The notes below the pieces were generated by a model. It was not told the origin of the DNA and did no database searches. It saw only the letters and a list, made by a program, of their open reading frames with translations. A stretch of DNA of 64,000 bases from Caprimulgus europaeus (taxonomy: Eukaryota; Chordata; Aves; Caprimulgiformes; Caprimulgidae), in contig OU015529.1 of NCBI GenBank assembly GCA_907165065.1, forward strand, positions 10,053,554 through 10,117,553. The letters run 5' to 3'. Position numbers and translations under genes: made by a program. Shown one piece after another: positions 1 through 13,400 of this stretch (within the stretch, counting starts at the first letter, position 1; each line of letters begins with the position of its first letter).

Positions 1-3000
1 TGTGGTGTGATTTGGCACACCAATGCTTTATGAAATTTGGTAGAATAATGCATCTCAGTCAGCTTGGTGTATGTGTTTGGGTGGGATTTCTCTGTAATCA
101 GGCAGGGATAAGCTGTTGCACATGCCTTGTTTTATGAGTTTTAAGCTTGGGTCACTTTCAGGTTATGATACATGATTAATGGGAATATTTGGACACTGGA
201 GATCTCATTGTATGCACATGGGCTGCGCTGTGCATGCTTTGCACACATTTCTTCAAACTTTCAGCTTAAATTGTAGCACATCCTTGCTAGTTCTTTCTCT
301 GCTCTGTAATAGTGTTGCCTTCTTGGCTTGTTGATTCTTTTTTCCATTTCTCTCCACTCCCTCTCTTGCTTTCTGTTGCTCTATTAGAAGCATTTGCAAA
401 GTCCCCACACTCTCAAGTTTTCCCAGCACTAGCAACAAAGGGAAAGTGTAAACACAAATCCTTTTAGTCATGAAGTGTAAACAGTTGTTGGTTGGTTTCC
501 AAACCAGCAAAAATGTAAAAAGCCACAGCAAAATTTGGAAGGCAGTCCCTTAGAGGTTTTTCTTCAGGTCTTGGGAGATCCTGGTGTTGGTAAATCTTTT
601 CCAGCTTTCTTTCGATGTTTTTGCAAACTGGATTTGCTGCTATGCTAAATTTGATTAGCATGGAGAAGCTGTGTGAGACAAAAGGCCATGAGCCCAGGTA
701 ACTAACCCTGTGGTTCAGAGAAGGTTGTGATGAGGCCAGACTAGTGTTTGAACTTTTACAGGCAGCTTTGAACAGTGAATAACACCCTCACTTTGTGGGG
801 TGAAACAGCACCTACTTTTGCAAACAGAGGGGAGATACAGTTACTGTAATTTGTGGTGTCTGGCTCCTGCTATTCATGTGGCTGGAAGGTCACAGCCACT
901 GTTCAGGAGTGACAGAGAAGGTGGCCCCAAGTTGAATCTCTGTTAGGAGGTTGCTTTGTATAACTAATGTGTGCTTTTTAGATTCAAAATCAGGATGCAG
1001 ACATGCTCCAAGTTTTCTATGCAGTTAATTCAATGAATTTAAGGAGATTGGAGAGGTAACAATGTTTCTTCCTACTAATTTGCACCTTCAAGTTACTGAC
1101 TCCTTGTACTTTACAGGTAACTGCAGTACTTTTAAACCACATTGATTAAGGTTCTACTGTTAAGTAAAGCCTTTCAAGATTTTCATGGATATCAAAGAGC
1201 CTCTATGGGGTCTTACTAAAGGAGGAAAAAAGCCACAATGAGCTTTTAACTGAAGAGAAAATGTCTTGCTAAGATTTGTCAAGATAACAAATTTGCACTG
1301 TTTTTGTGATTTAATTCCTTGCAAGATCAAAATGCAGTGTGTACTTTGTAATGAGACCATACAATGCTTGTTTTTCAATAAACTCTCTTTTCTATTAGCA
1401 GCTCAATTTTAATCCAGGGTTGTGAAGAACAGACCATGCAACAGGACAGTTTTGAGGTGCTTGGAAATGAGGAAATCTTCAATAGACTCCAGCAGAACTG
1501 GCATACAATGGATGTAAGGGAAGTAGTGTGGCTGGGAAAGACAGTAGCTATATAGGGCATTGTGGCCTACTGTTCTCTTCTTGAACATGCTGTAACTTGG
1601 GATAAGCAGGAGAACTTGGAAAATGTGTTTGATGACTTCCTGCCAAGTCGATAATATGCTGTGGAAAGAAACAAACAGGCTTTGTATATCTTGAAATCAA
1701 GTATTAACTGTGAAGTGAAGGGCTTCTAGCTGTCTGACAGGCCTCTTGAAAAGAACATGTGGTCTCGTTCTTCTCAGGGACCTCTGGTAGGCAGGCTGTA
1801 TACACTGGTGTTCCAGACTGCAGTCCTGTCCAGACCATCAGTGTTCAGGTGACTCCTGGGTGCATGATTTGTTCTGTAGTTGCCAAGACTTTATGTTTTT
1901 GTGTGGTTCAGCAATGTCTGCTTTCAGCACCTCTGTGAGAGACTGAACTGTAAGCCATTTGCCTCCAGCTGTTTGTTTCAAAGATTGCCTGTTCATGGAG
2001 ATGGCTGTGGAACCAGGAGGACATTTGGCTTGCAGAAAAGGGAAGCATCCTACGAACCCATGCAGCAGCTGCAAGCATGTGCCACTGTCATAGAAATCAC
2101 AGCCCCGAATGGGTGTAAGAGGAGCAGTCAAGGCAAAAAAGCACGTGATCGGCAACCACCGATGCACCTCTGAGGGACTTGGACTCCTGAGACATCATAG
2201 ACTGTTCTGGCAACTCTATCCTGACTGCTTGCTTGATTTCTGCCTTTCTTTTCCACTCTGTCCTATTGTTACCTTTCTATTCACTTCTGTTAATAAAAAT
2301 TGTTCTGGTCATATGGCATTTGACCTCATTTGAGTCTTAATCTTATCCTTGGGATCATATCAAAACCTCCCCAGCATCGTATCAGGACAACCTCCCAGAA
2401 CTCATTTCAGGAGGGTCTTAAGCAATGTATTGTCTCTGCTGGGACAGGAACAGGTCGTGCATCTTTTTTCTTGCCAAAGTGTGAGACAAGGGCTCTAGCA
2501 TGGATTCTGAGAGCATGAAGACAACAAGGACTATCTAGAAAATATACAATATGGTGACTCTTGGAGTAGGTGAACACAGAGTCAGCAGCTGGTAGTGTGC
2601 CCAGTGCTAAATAAGGAGGGCACAGCCTGGCCACTGTGACCCTAATATAGGTCAATTGCATAAACAGAATGGCAATCTGGGGTGAGATGAAAAGCTGTTT
2701 AAGAAGGGAACTGGAAGACTTCCAAATTATTTTGTTTCACAGGTGTGAGCATGGTAAATATTATTGTGATGTAACTTGGTCACCATAAAATTGCTCCTGA
2801 TCCCAAAAGGAATAACGGGATAACTCGACAGTTATTTTAATACAAGAAGTTACGTCCTGTGAGCATTTTTTAAAATGAAAACACGTCTGTTTATGTACCG
2901 ATATAAATTACTTACTTTGAAAGGCCTCAGATGTTTGTAGGACTTTGTGCCATACCCGTTGGTCTTCAGATTAGAGACTCTATTTTCAGCACACCAGTTG

Positions 3001-3959
3001 CTGACAGTACATTGTGCCAGTACATTGTCAGCATTCAGTAAAAGTAGTAATAATAAGTTAAGCAGAACTGCATATCTACATGGAGAGATGAATAGGAGGC
3101 TCCCTAAACATACTCAGAAAGTTTAGCCAGAAATTATTTTAATTCAGTTGATTGTAATGTACAGACAAGGAAAGTGCTTAGCAATATCCCAGTACTGCTG
3201 CAGGCATGGGAAGTGGTGCAGATGCATGAACAACTAAGTAGACTTTTACATGGATTGAGATAACTCTTAGGCATGTCCTAGGGCTATAGAGCCCTGCAGC
3301 TGGAGATATTATGATTAGGTGAGATGTACATCTCAAATCCTGACCATTTGTAGCTGGTAGGATTTTAGAGCTTCTTTTGATCAGAGCAGACTTCACAACC
3401 CTAGTAACTTGCTTGGATCCCAGTATCAGGCGTAGTCATTCTTTATTGTTATTTGGCTAAAGAATTTTTATGTTCTGTTCTATGCCGGCCTGCTCTTTGT
3501 GAATCCTGTTAAATAGTTGCTTTGTTCATATTATTCAAAAGTAAATGGTTCCTTTCTGAAGTTTTTCCTGTAGGAGGTAGATGTTTGGATTTGTACCTAT
3601 CATGTTTAGAAGTCTTTGCGATAAAAGCTTTGTCCATTTCACTGTGCCTCCTCCTACATCTGGAGATGGAGTGATAGGTTGATGAAACAGACTTGAGAAA
3701 TGAGCGTGCTCTGCTCTGCTGCCCACAACACACAAGGTGAAACTGAGCTGGCACCAAGGGAAGAAAATAATGGCTGGGACAGTGGTGGTGTACCCCTTCT
3801 AGATCCAACAAAAGGCTGGGAAGCTCCAAACACATCTCTGACCTGTGTCTCTGGAGGTACCTCCTTCTAGTATGAGGCTGTTCCTAAGCACAGAGTGGTC
3901 TTCCATGAGGTCAGTTGCTGTATATCAGGGAGAGGAGACACTATGATAAATTGCTGCTG
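1..3959. other. 5' flanking DNA, no gene recognised
   Basis: Only short unrelated open frames (up to 109 codons), none with recognisable motifs or flanking splice pattern. An AATAAA at about 2291 on the + strand stands alone. In mammals CASP7 is the next gene on this side, but I see none of its coding sequence here. A small CTG run sits at about 3953-3967. Confidence 0.6.
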
Positions 3960-4369
3960 CTGCTGTATGTACTTTTCATCCTGGGCTTATGACAACTGAC
4001 TTTGCAGCAAAACTGAAATACGAAGTGATCAGACGCTAACATGCCCATGGACATGATTCGTTTCTGTGAGTTCATTCTTCTATTTAGAGAAAGGTATCGC
4101 TGCCCTCCCTTACGCACTGACACAGTTGCCAAAATAACCGCTCTTACTAACTGGCAGCTTTAAAAGCCAGCCTGCAGCTGACTTTGAAACAGAAGGTCAG
4201 CAAACGGAGCAACAGACTTCAGTTCAGAGCTTTAATGGGAGCCATTGACCACAGCAAAAGGCCCTGACTGGAGTGTCTAGAGTGTGCTTTGCACAGGCCA
4301 AAAAGTCACTTTCATACTCTTTGAACCTTTTGTATAAACCTATATATTTTTCGCTCTGTGGATTTCAAG
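3960..4369 (+). promoter_or_regulatory. NRAP: Candidate NRAP promoter and 5' UTR
   Basis: A TATA-like TTTAAAAG lies at 4159-4166, with a CAGCTG E-box just downstream at 4175-4180 and a CAACTG E-box at 3993-3998. E-boxes fit regulation by myogenic bHLH factors, which is expected for a striated-muscle gene. The transcription start would be near 4190 if the TATA-like site is used. The ATG at 4370 has A at -3. No transcript data support this, so the placement is inference. Confidence 0.35.
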
Positions 4370-4441
4370 ATGAATGTGCAGCCCTGTGCTAGATGTGGCT
4401 ATGGGGTTTACCCTGCTGAGAAGATTAACTGTATAGATCAG
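4370..4441 (+). CDS. NRAP: NRAP exon 1 (first half of LIM domain)
   Basis: Residues 1-24, starting [12 protein letters not shown]. It carries zinc ligands C6 and C9 of the first LIM finger. The donor is gtcagt. The start is chosen because it opens directly on the LIM domain, as in mammalian NRAP, with A at -3. Confidence 0.95.
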
Positions 4442-7400
4442 GTCAGTTCTCTTTCTTTATTATTTTGTACTATAATAAATGTATAGATTAGCACTTTTAA
4501 CACAGTGCAAATCTCTTGGTTCCAAAAATTCTATACTCATAATGGAGTTCAGAACTGAAATGAGTTAATATATTTAAAGAAGAATTCTTCAAATTAATGA
4601 AATTAAAGTTAAGTATCCATACCAGTATTTAAAACTCAAGTGAATAATAATGAAATACAAATCATATGTGTTTGTTTTCTGTTTTGTGGTATTTCCAGAC
4701 ATGGCATAAAGCCTGTTTTCACTGCGAAGTGTGCAAGATGATGTTAACAGTAAACAACTTTATTAGCCATGAGAAAAAGCCTTACTGTCAAGCGTAAGTG
4801 TGTTTCGTTTTTTTTTTTTAAAGTAAAGGTTTAAAATGACAAGTAATTTTAATGTAATAAAATATCACCATTTGGACTCAGCCTGGCCCCACATGTGATA
4901 TGAAATAATGCATTATTAGTGCTTTTGTGCGTATTTTTGGATTTATATAAATCACAAATACTGGGAAACTCTTGTTACTGTGTACAAAGCTTCCTCGTTT
5001 GTCCAGTGTGTTAAAAGACACCAAATTAAGTTCCATTTCAGTACTGTGGGAAGAAAATAAACCCAATGATAAATTCCAGTTCTTTCCAAATCAGTGGTTA
5101 AGGGTTAACAAGGTTGAGCTAATCATCAGGAAAATGTATAAAATGCAGATTTTTGAGTTGGTTTGTTCTAGGAAGTTTTTATTTTATAATGATCAATTCC
5201 TGTCACATTTGTCAGCAGAAAAAGGAGAGATGACAGTTGTTTTTTATTCTATTATTCTCTTTTGTTATTAGAAACACAGCATTGATACAGCGATCATTAA
5301 AATTAATTTTGCTCTAGGCACCTACTCCATACAATAGCAACTTGAATCTAATCTGAAATCTGTGTGTGAGTGGGGGAAAAGTTATGTATAGAGGGGTGGA
5401 GGCTGGTATTGTCTTTTGGAGTACTCAAAGAGTCTGGTACATTCCTAATATCCTTTCATATTTTCCTTTTTTAGGCATAATCCAAAGCACAATGCATTCA
5501 CAAGCGTGTTTGAGACACCAATAAATATAAATGCAAAAAAAACTGTCAGAAGTGGTAAGTGAGGTAAGAAGCTTGAGGGTCAGATGTATTTAGCTTTGTT
5601 TTACATTTTGATATCATATTTGTGTCTTGTTTTAGAAAAGTTTTCTTTACATAATGTAGAAATGTATTCTTTACTTACCCTCCTGTGTTCTTTTAGAGCA
5701 GTAAGATCGCAGCCTGGGTTTGAATAATCATTTTTAAAATACATTCACTCATAAGAAAGGAAGGCTAAATCTGGATTTACTTCTATTTTCAGGGAAAAAA
5801 AATGGATGGCAGTTTCGCACTTGCCATTTCCGATAATCTACATGGAAGTATTGTTCATATAAACTGCAGGAGATGCTGCCCAGAACTATGTAAAGTTAAT
5901 AACTAAATCATGGGGGCTTACACAGCCGTGTGAAACAAGAATGACCTACTTGCTTTGTGATCTTTTCTAAAACTAATGCTAAAGCATACAAAACAAAAAA
6001 CAAATTCTATCTCAGTAGGATTTAAGTAAAAGTCCTCATAAATACTTTGTCAAGTATTTCTGACAAACTTGAGATGATATTTCCCTTCTGTGAGAAAACA
6101 AGAAGTCCAGGGAACTTTGCGTGGTTTTGCTGAAAATGTTTTGTTAAAACATTCAGGATGGACTGGCTTTCCGTGCCCTTTAACTGCTTCTGTCCTCTGA
6201 AAGGCTGCTGTGCCCCGGCAACCTCTAGGGGTGCTCAAAGTCTTCTTTCTTTTCTAATTCCATTCTTTTCTGTCTTGCATTGTTTTCCTCCAGATACATT
6301 TGTTCCAAACTTGCATTTCTAGGAACTTAATGAAATGAGAAACACAGAAACAGCCAATAATTGATAGCTATCTCACTTCTGTGTGTAATACTATTTTCTT
6401 CAATCTCATGTCTTTTGCTACTCTAAAATAGTAGTATTTGTTTTATGAGTATAGTAAATAAACCAATGTGTTTCAATGTGATTTGCCATCATTAAAATAA
6501 AAGAAGGAAGTTGTATTTCTTATATTTTAGTGTATTAAATTAATTCTGATGATCTGTATTAGCTGTACAAAGCAGATGTACATTAATAGCCTTTTATCAG
6601 ACGCTGTATCTTCTATCATTCTTCTACAGTATTCTTATGCATCAGTTTTTGCAATATCATAGGCAGTGACTATTTCAGCAGTGACTATTACACTTTAAAC
6701 TGTGTGTGACAGATCTGGTCAGGAATGAGTTTGGGATTACTGCAGGTTCTATTTCTGTTTTTAGGCTGTGGTATGAGACTTTGATACTTCCAGTGCATGT
6801 GAATATACAAGCCAAACAAATTATAGCTCAAAGATCACTTTGCCTTGTTTTTTACACCTAAAGCACCTTCTGTCCTTTTCAATCACATAATGAGGTTCTG
6901 CTCCAGAGAGAATATTGCTAAGGGTAGTAAAGAAGATGATTCTGCAGTACTTACTTAAAGGGAGTACATCTGTAGGAATTCTGAGTGCAGGAAAACTTTT
7001 TCATTGATAAATGTATAAAAAAGTTAGACTTAGGAAAAGATTTCAATTGCTACTGTAGTTTGTTGGGGTTTTTAAGGTAAGATTATTTCTTATGCAGAAA
7101 ATGTAACAAGTTTCTTCAATCCTAAAATGATGTTTTCACATAAGACTTATGTTGAGGCACCAACTCGAATGCACAGATAAAAATTCAGCTCTCCCTCTAC
7201 ATAGAATTTCTGTGAGAGCAGATAAATCTTTCATCTCTCTGTACCTCTGTACTTAATTTATAAAATGGGAACAATGGTACACATGCTCAGTGATTTTTCT
7301 TACACATGCTGAGTGATTTTTCTGTCCAGTCAGTTTAGATTTTGCACTCTTCAGGACAGGGACTGTTATTTTTTGCAGCTGTAGAGTGAGTTGTATAACA

Positions 7401-10400
7401 GAACTGTGATTTCAGTTGGATTTCTGTATGCTGTCATGATAGAAGTAACAGTAGGAAAATGATAACCCAGCACTAAATATAGTAGTCATTTACATTTACA
7501 CAGTCATGGTACTTCATGGACATTGTGCAGGGAAAAAGGAGAGTAGACTACTGCCCACCAGGTAATAGTTCTTTCATCTAATGCTGCATTGATATGGTCT
7601 GCTTAAAATTTCTTAGGGATTTCAATCCTCAATAGATTATTTCCCTCAAAATTATTATCTAAAGACCAAATTATTCTGGCGTGTATATTCACATTCCTGA
7701 CCAGAACTTCATGCCAGATTTCAGCTCTAATATGCAGCTCCTTTACAGATGTGCAGCTCCAATAATAGCAAAATGGGAGAGTAGAGGTCTGACCTTAGGG
7801 CTAAACTAAATCTTCTTTTCTGTGAAAACTCCTTTGCCAAGAATGACTGGCATGGAGGAAGTACTTATAGACTCTTTGCATGGCATAGAGCTATAGGCTA
7901 TGTGGCCTTTTGGTATGTAAACAGGGTGTAAGTGGTGTTGGTCTAAAGAGGGAGAAGGAGGAAAAGATGAAGGGTTTTACAAGCTCTCAGAAGGTGGTTG
8001 GTATTTTCTTGTGGACTGTGGAGATTTGGTGGATCAGGTGTGCTTGTCATAGTGCCTTGGTTTCTGCTTTCATATTTCACGCAACACATATATAAATGTG
8101 TCTTCAGGGCGAAATTAGTAGTTGTCACTGAAAGCTAGGCTGGTCTGTAGCAACTGGAGATCCAATGCACAGACACAGGTGAACGTTATGACTAGAGTAA
8201 ATTGTCTTAAACCGAGTCATGTTGATGCTGGCACACAGAGAATTGGTTCTGTGCAGTCACATTGTTCTTCTGCTTCTCTTGTGTTGGTATGGAGGATTTT
8301 TGCAGTGACAAAAATGACACTGTGACACTGACATAGCTGAATGCTAACACACCAAAAGCCTACATACTAATTCCCTGATCCAATTTCCCCAACAGCCACC
8401 TGCCTGATGCTGTCAGTGTGTGAGAGACAAGAAGAAGGGTCACCTAGTAGGGCTAGAGGTGTTTTTGGAAGTAGCCTTCCTTTAGACTGGTGTAAGGTAC
8501 AGCTAAAACTGGCAGACACTGAAATGGATTTGTTATACTAGGAACTGCACTGTTTTTGTTGTGTTGTCTTACATTCAACTCCTTTTGTTGCTGCAGTTCA
8601 TGCAGACTCAATATCACTGTGAACTAAGAGATTGTGTTCACCTTTTTCTCCCTTCCTCTTTTCCTAAGGGGAATGTGTAAGTCTGTACTAACAACCTACT
8701 GATACCAAGTAAATTTTTTTGATTTATTTTTTTTTTAGATAAAATGCCGAGAAGAGGGTGAACAATTTAAATCAGTCTTTCAGTGGGATGTAAGGTCCAG
8801 AGAAATTGAAGCTGCCTATAAAGCCCAACAATTGACCACCCAGGTAAGAAATATGCCTCAAGTCTCTAAGCCACTAACCTGCAGAAGACCAAGGAAGGGC
8901 CTTGGTATTCCTGATTGTTAGGATTTTACTCACAGCGTACACAGGAGGTTCTGCTTAAACATGAGGAAAAATTTCTTTACTGTGAAGGTGATGGAGCCCT
9001 GGGACAGGCTACCCAGAGAGGTTGTGTAATCTCCTTCTCTGGAGATGTTCAAAACCCACCTGGACACTTTCCTGTGCAACCTGCTCTAGATGAACCTGCT
9101 TTAGCACAGGGTTTGGACTAGGTGATCTCCAGAGGTCCCTTCCAACCCCTATGATTCTGTGATTCTGTGATTCTCATTTGGCTAAGCTTTTCAAGGCGAG
9201 TTTGATTATAGCTTAGAGCGCAAGAATCAGAAGGTGAAAAGTGTATCTGTACAGTTGGCTGTTTGGACTGCTGCATGTACAGCCATATTCAATGTGTCTT
9301 CTTTCCACTGACACTGACGCTTCCCAACAAGTGGTCTGATTCCCAGGGGGAATTATTTGAATCTCACTCCAGGAGCCTAGATCTTGATATCTTTATGTCA
9401 GTTCTTGTTACACAAGCTCTGCTCTGGCATTCTGAAGGTATGTGCCTTGTGCCGTACATATGCAGAGAGTAAATTTTATGTTCACAGCTTCCTTTTTTTT
9501 CTGCTAGATCAGCTGTTTGTGTATTAAAACTGGGTGAAGATGGGTAGTTATTTAATTTTTGTTTTGTAGAATGCTTACTATAGTGCCTATGAGGAGGGAA
9601 AATCATGGTACTCGGGAACCTTCCCAGATCCTGAGATGGTCAGGATAACACAGGCACAGAAGACTCTGAGTGATGTAAGTGGGCTGATGCTTGGAATAGC
9701 TTTATTTTCATGGGCTATTCTGAAGTGCATCAAAGCCAACCTTTGGTTAGATGTTACCAAAGGAGAGACGTGTTTATTTCTGTCAATAACAATATTTAAC
9801 CATGTAAGTGATTAAAGTCACATAATAAAGCTATTGCCCATCCTGGAAATAATACATTTATACACTACTGACCAATAGTATCTGAGGTGACCTTGATTAT
9901 TCTCGTGATGGAAAACATGTCTTATTTGCCATAGGGTTGTCTTTTCATTGACTGTGTTTCCATGACTGAGGAAAATAACTTCTGAATTATGACTAATTGT
10001 CTATGCCTATACATTGGGCTGGTGACTCAGTCAGCACAGACAATGAACAGTGGATAATCAATATGAATGAGGAATGTTTTCTCTTGTATGTAGAAAATAT
10101 TTCTACCTAACAAACTTATAAGGTACAAGTTCTTCAAATAGTTTATTTTTAAATAAAGTGAAACATACCTTTAGGAAGCAGGCAATGAAGAGGAATCACA
10201 TTAAACTACAGGGGGTTCTTCTGTAACAACAAAAATACCTGTTTATTTTCTAGTTTCAATATACAGAAGAATATGAGCCACGGAGAGGCAAAGGCAGCTT
10301 TCCTGCTATGATCACTCCAGGTTATCAGGTTGCTAAGAGAGCCACCCAACTAAGCAGTGATGTAAGTCACAAGTTTTTTAATTGTATATTAGACTTCTGA

Positions 10401-13400
10401 ATTTGGAGAATTCTTGATTTAGGCCATTCATACTAGACAGTAGGATCTATGATGAATATTTGTTGTACTGTTAATTCTGAAAAGTGAGAAAACTTTGACA
10501 TGATGCAGGAAATAGGGTTAACAAGCTATTTGGCTTGGGAAGACAATCATATAGGATAAATGGCAATACAGATATTTCCTGAAAGATGTACCTGTAATTT
10601 ATCACAACCTGAAAGAAATTGTGAATCACTCTAAAATGTTTATTTAATTCATTAACTTTATTTTCACTTTGGCTTTATTAATATGTTTATTTACATCTTT
10701 TTCACTTTATCATTTGAAGATAAATACTGTAATATTGAATAAAAGTACCGTGGTACTTAATTTAATTAATATACAAGCTACTTGAAATATATGCACAGAA
10801 AATTGCTTATTTATAAAAATTATTGCATTGTTTTGTGCAAACACTGTCTGCATTGTCATTGCAGAATAATCTTAGTGTTTTGGGCCATTAATGACTATTC
10901 TCATAATATTTTGATCAAATGTATTGCTCACATACATCTAATATCATTTGAAAATTTGAATATCTGGGACCATTTCTGTCTGGAAAGGAAACTGGGCCTT
11001 AAACATACTGACTGTATGGTGGGGAGTGTCTTGACTGCTGTTGCTCATTTTCTCTTGAAGCTTTCTGATAGAAAATGCATATTTGCTGCTTATTGTTTGT
11101 AACATATATTATTTATACCTTCTCCATTAGGTAGAATATAAGCGGGGACATGAAGAGAGAGTTTCAAAGTTCACCTCTGTTGTAGACACTCCAGATATAC
11201 TTCATGCAAAGGTTGGAGGACAGCTTTCAAGTGATGTAAGTGAAACAACATAGGTTGACCTGTTTTTGACTCTGTAAGAGGCTCTTAGGACATTTACAAA
11301 TCACCTAAAAATATGAACAAAAGAAAAGTAAAAAATTAATATTTGAAAGGCAGACTCTTGTAATGTGTATTACTTTAAAATATTCTTGATACATTTTACC
11401 ATTAAGTATTTAAAACTTCCAGCTACAAAGACCATATTCAATAAGGCCTTTTTAGGGACTAGCTGTCTGTCAGAACTGAAGGCAGAGAACTTGTCTGTTC
11501 TATACCAAGGAACGGGCTGCTGTGCAAAGTAAAGAAGGAAGCTGCCAGACTCTAATATTAGTAGGGCAGGGATTGTAGAGAACACTTTAGTATTTTCTTT
11601 AAACAACTATGATCCATCCTATACCCTGAATGAGACACAGAGGTCCTGCAGAAGATACACATGGTTAATGACCACGTGGTAAAGCATACACACAAATGAG
11701 GTAGATTCAGACTTCATGCCTTGTCTTCCTTTTGGCAAATGACAGCAATCGAACACCTGACTTTGCAATGTTAAGAAATGATTATGTGTGTAATTAAGAT
11801 ACATTTGATCTAATTACTCCTGAATTGTCTTGTATTTTTGCAGTTGAAATACACAGAAGACTTTGAAGAACGGAAAGGGAAAGGCAGCTTTCCTGCTATG
11901 ATTACTCCAGCTTATCAAATAGCCAAGAGAGCAAATGAATTAGCCAGTGATGTAAGTATCCAAAGCAAAGTCTTTTTTTGGGAAAAGAAGAATTATTCCA
12001 CTCATTTTGCTCTCCTTACTGTTGTTTTTATTTTTCTAAACTCCTTGGTGTACTGATCTTTATTGACTTTATTTTCCTCTCCAAACATAACAAAATCCCA
12101 ACAGTCTTGTGTTCTTTAAAAAAGCATTCTAACAGAACATCAGTAGTGCTTCAAAATATATGGTTAATTGTGTTTTGTCATTGGAGACTGAAAGGAAAGC
12201 TCTTTTTGTTGGAGAAGATAACATATTGTGCTAACTCAATGGAAGTGAATTTAAACCACTATTAAGAGTCATTGAGGAAAATAAGAAGAGATCTGTAATT
12301 TTGAACGCAAAAGCAACTGATTCAAAAACAGTTAAATGTTTTTGTTTGCCTTTGATCTGTGGAAACCCCTTAATTTGTGTCAGCAAACACACATGGTGAT
12401 TAAAGGGCAGCATCAGGTTATAGGCATTATTTTGACTTCTGCAAAGGTAGTGTAAATCTTGGTCTAAACTTGAAGGCTGATTGCCTCAAATTCCCTTGAT
12501 CACTGGGGAGATCAGCATCTTTCAGAAACAAGCCCGTTTATTAATGACATTCAGATGACTTTGTGGTAAAAAAAAGTGCTTTGTGATAACCATGAACTTA
12601 CTTTACAATCATTTCTATTTTTTTAACCTGCTGGAGCATCAGGGATTAGCCACTGACGAGCACGGGGTACTGAATCCACTGAACTAATGGTCTGGGTTGA
12701 AATGGCAAGTCCCATGTTCCTAATGCATTATTAAAAAGTACACCACTATTTTGTTTTTATATTTTCAAGTGACATATTTGACTTCTGTAGATTGGGAATT
12801 TTGACAATCTTTTATTGTCAACATGTGCGTGTCATCAATTATTATTTATTATGCAGCATCTGTGTACCAGACCGAACTCATCCGGATGATCCTTTTCCTT
12901 TTCTTTTTTCCTGTTAGGTGAAGTATCATCAAAGATATGAAAAAGAGATCAAGGGAAAAGCCAGCCATACAGCTGGAACAGATGTTACTTTTACAAGAGA
13001 AAATGTAGATCAATATGGCCAGGTATGCAGCATTTGAGAGATACTCATGCTGATGTTGATCATTACTATGGCTGATTGCTCAAGACTTTAGAAACTGCAG
13101 AGACCTCTTTTCACTTTGCTTTCTTGTATGAGAAAGCAAGGTCTCAAAGTAAAAGATGGTGTGCAACAGTGCTATGCTTGGAATATGTAATATATTTGGC
13201 ACTGGCACTTACAAGATGAGACTACAAGGTGCATGCACTGTCGTTGTATGATCCTTATGGTAGGTCATTCCAAAAGGTAAGCCTTATCTTGCCAAATTTT
13301 ATCTGTGTACATGTATGCATTATACATTTCTATTGTGGTGGTGTAATGTATCACACTGAAATGTGTTTGCTTGTGGAAACTTTCCCATTCAGTGAGAAGG

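Larger units (their letters stand above)
5555..8738. other. NRAP: NRAP intron 3
   Basis: Largest NRAP intron. Holds an old SINE-like relic (about 7235-7440) with a 23-bp tandem duplication inside it. I looked for a small extra exon that could fix the exon 3/4 phase problem and found none. Confidence 0.8.

Noticed and set aside
1838..2420. Segment with overlapping open frames and a lone AATAAA, considered as a retroviral-type LTR or a gene 3' end
   Set aside because: No defined ends, target duplication or adjacent coding sequence could be found.
1..4000. CASP7 exons expected on this side from mammalian synteny
   Set aside because: No caspase-like peptide found on either strand; the gene, if conserved, lies further left.
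5561..8738. A missing small exon between NRAP exons 3 and 4
   Set aside because: No short open segment with good splice sites and the required length was found, and 42 coding exons are already accounted for.
8739..8760. Alternative exon 4 acceptors at about 8751 or 8754 that would restore frame with the A8 run unchanged
   Set aside because: They end ccgag and gagaag with no pyrimidine tract of their own, and lie just 3' of a much better ttttttag acceptor. The one-base homopolymer explanation is simpler.
8915..9121. 68-codon open frame on the + strand
   Set aside because: It is the CR1 3' region, non-coding.
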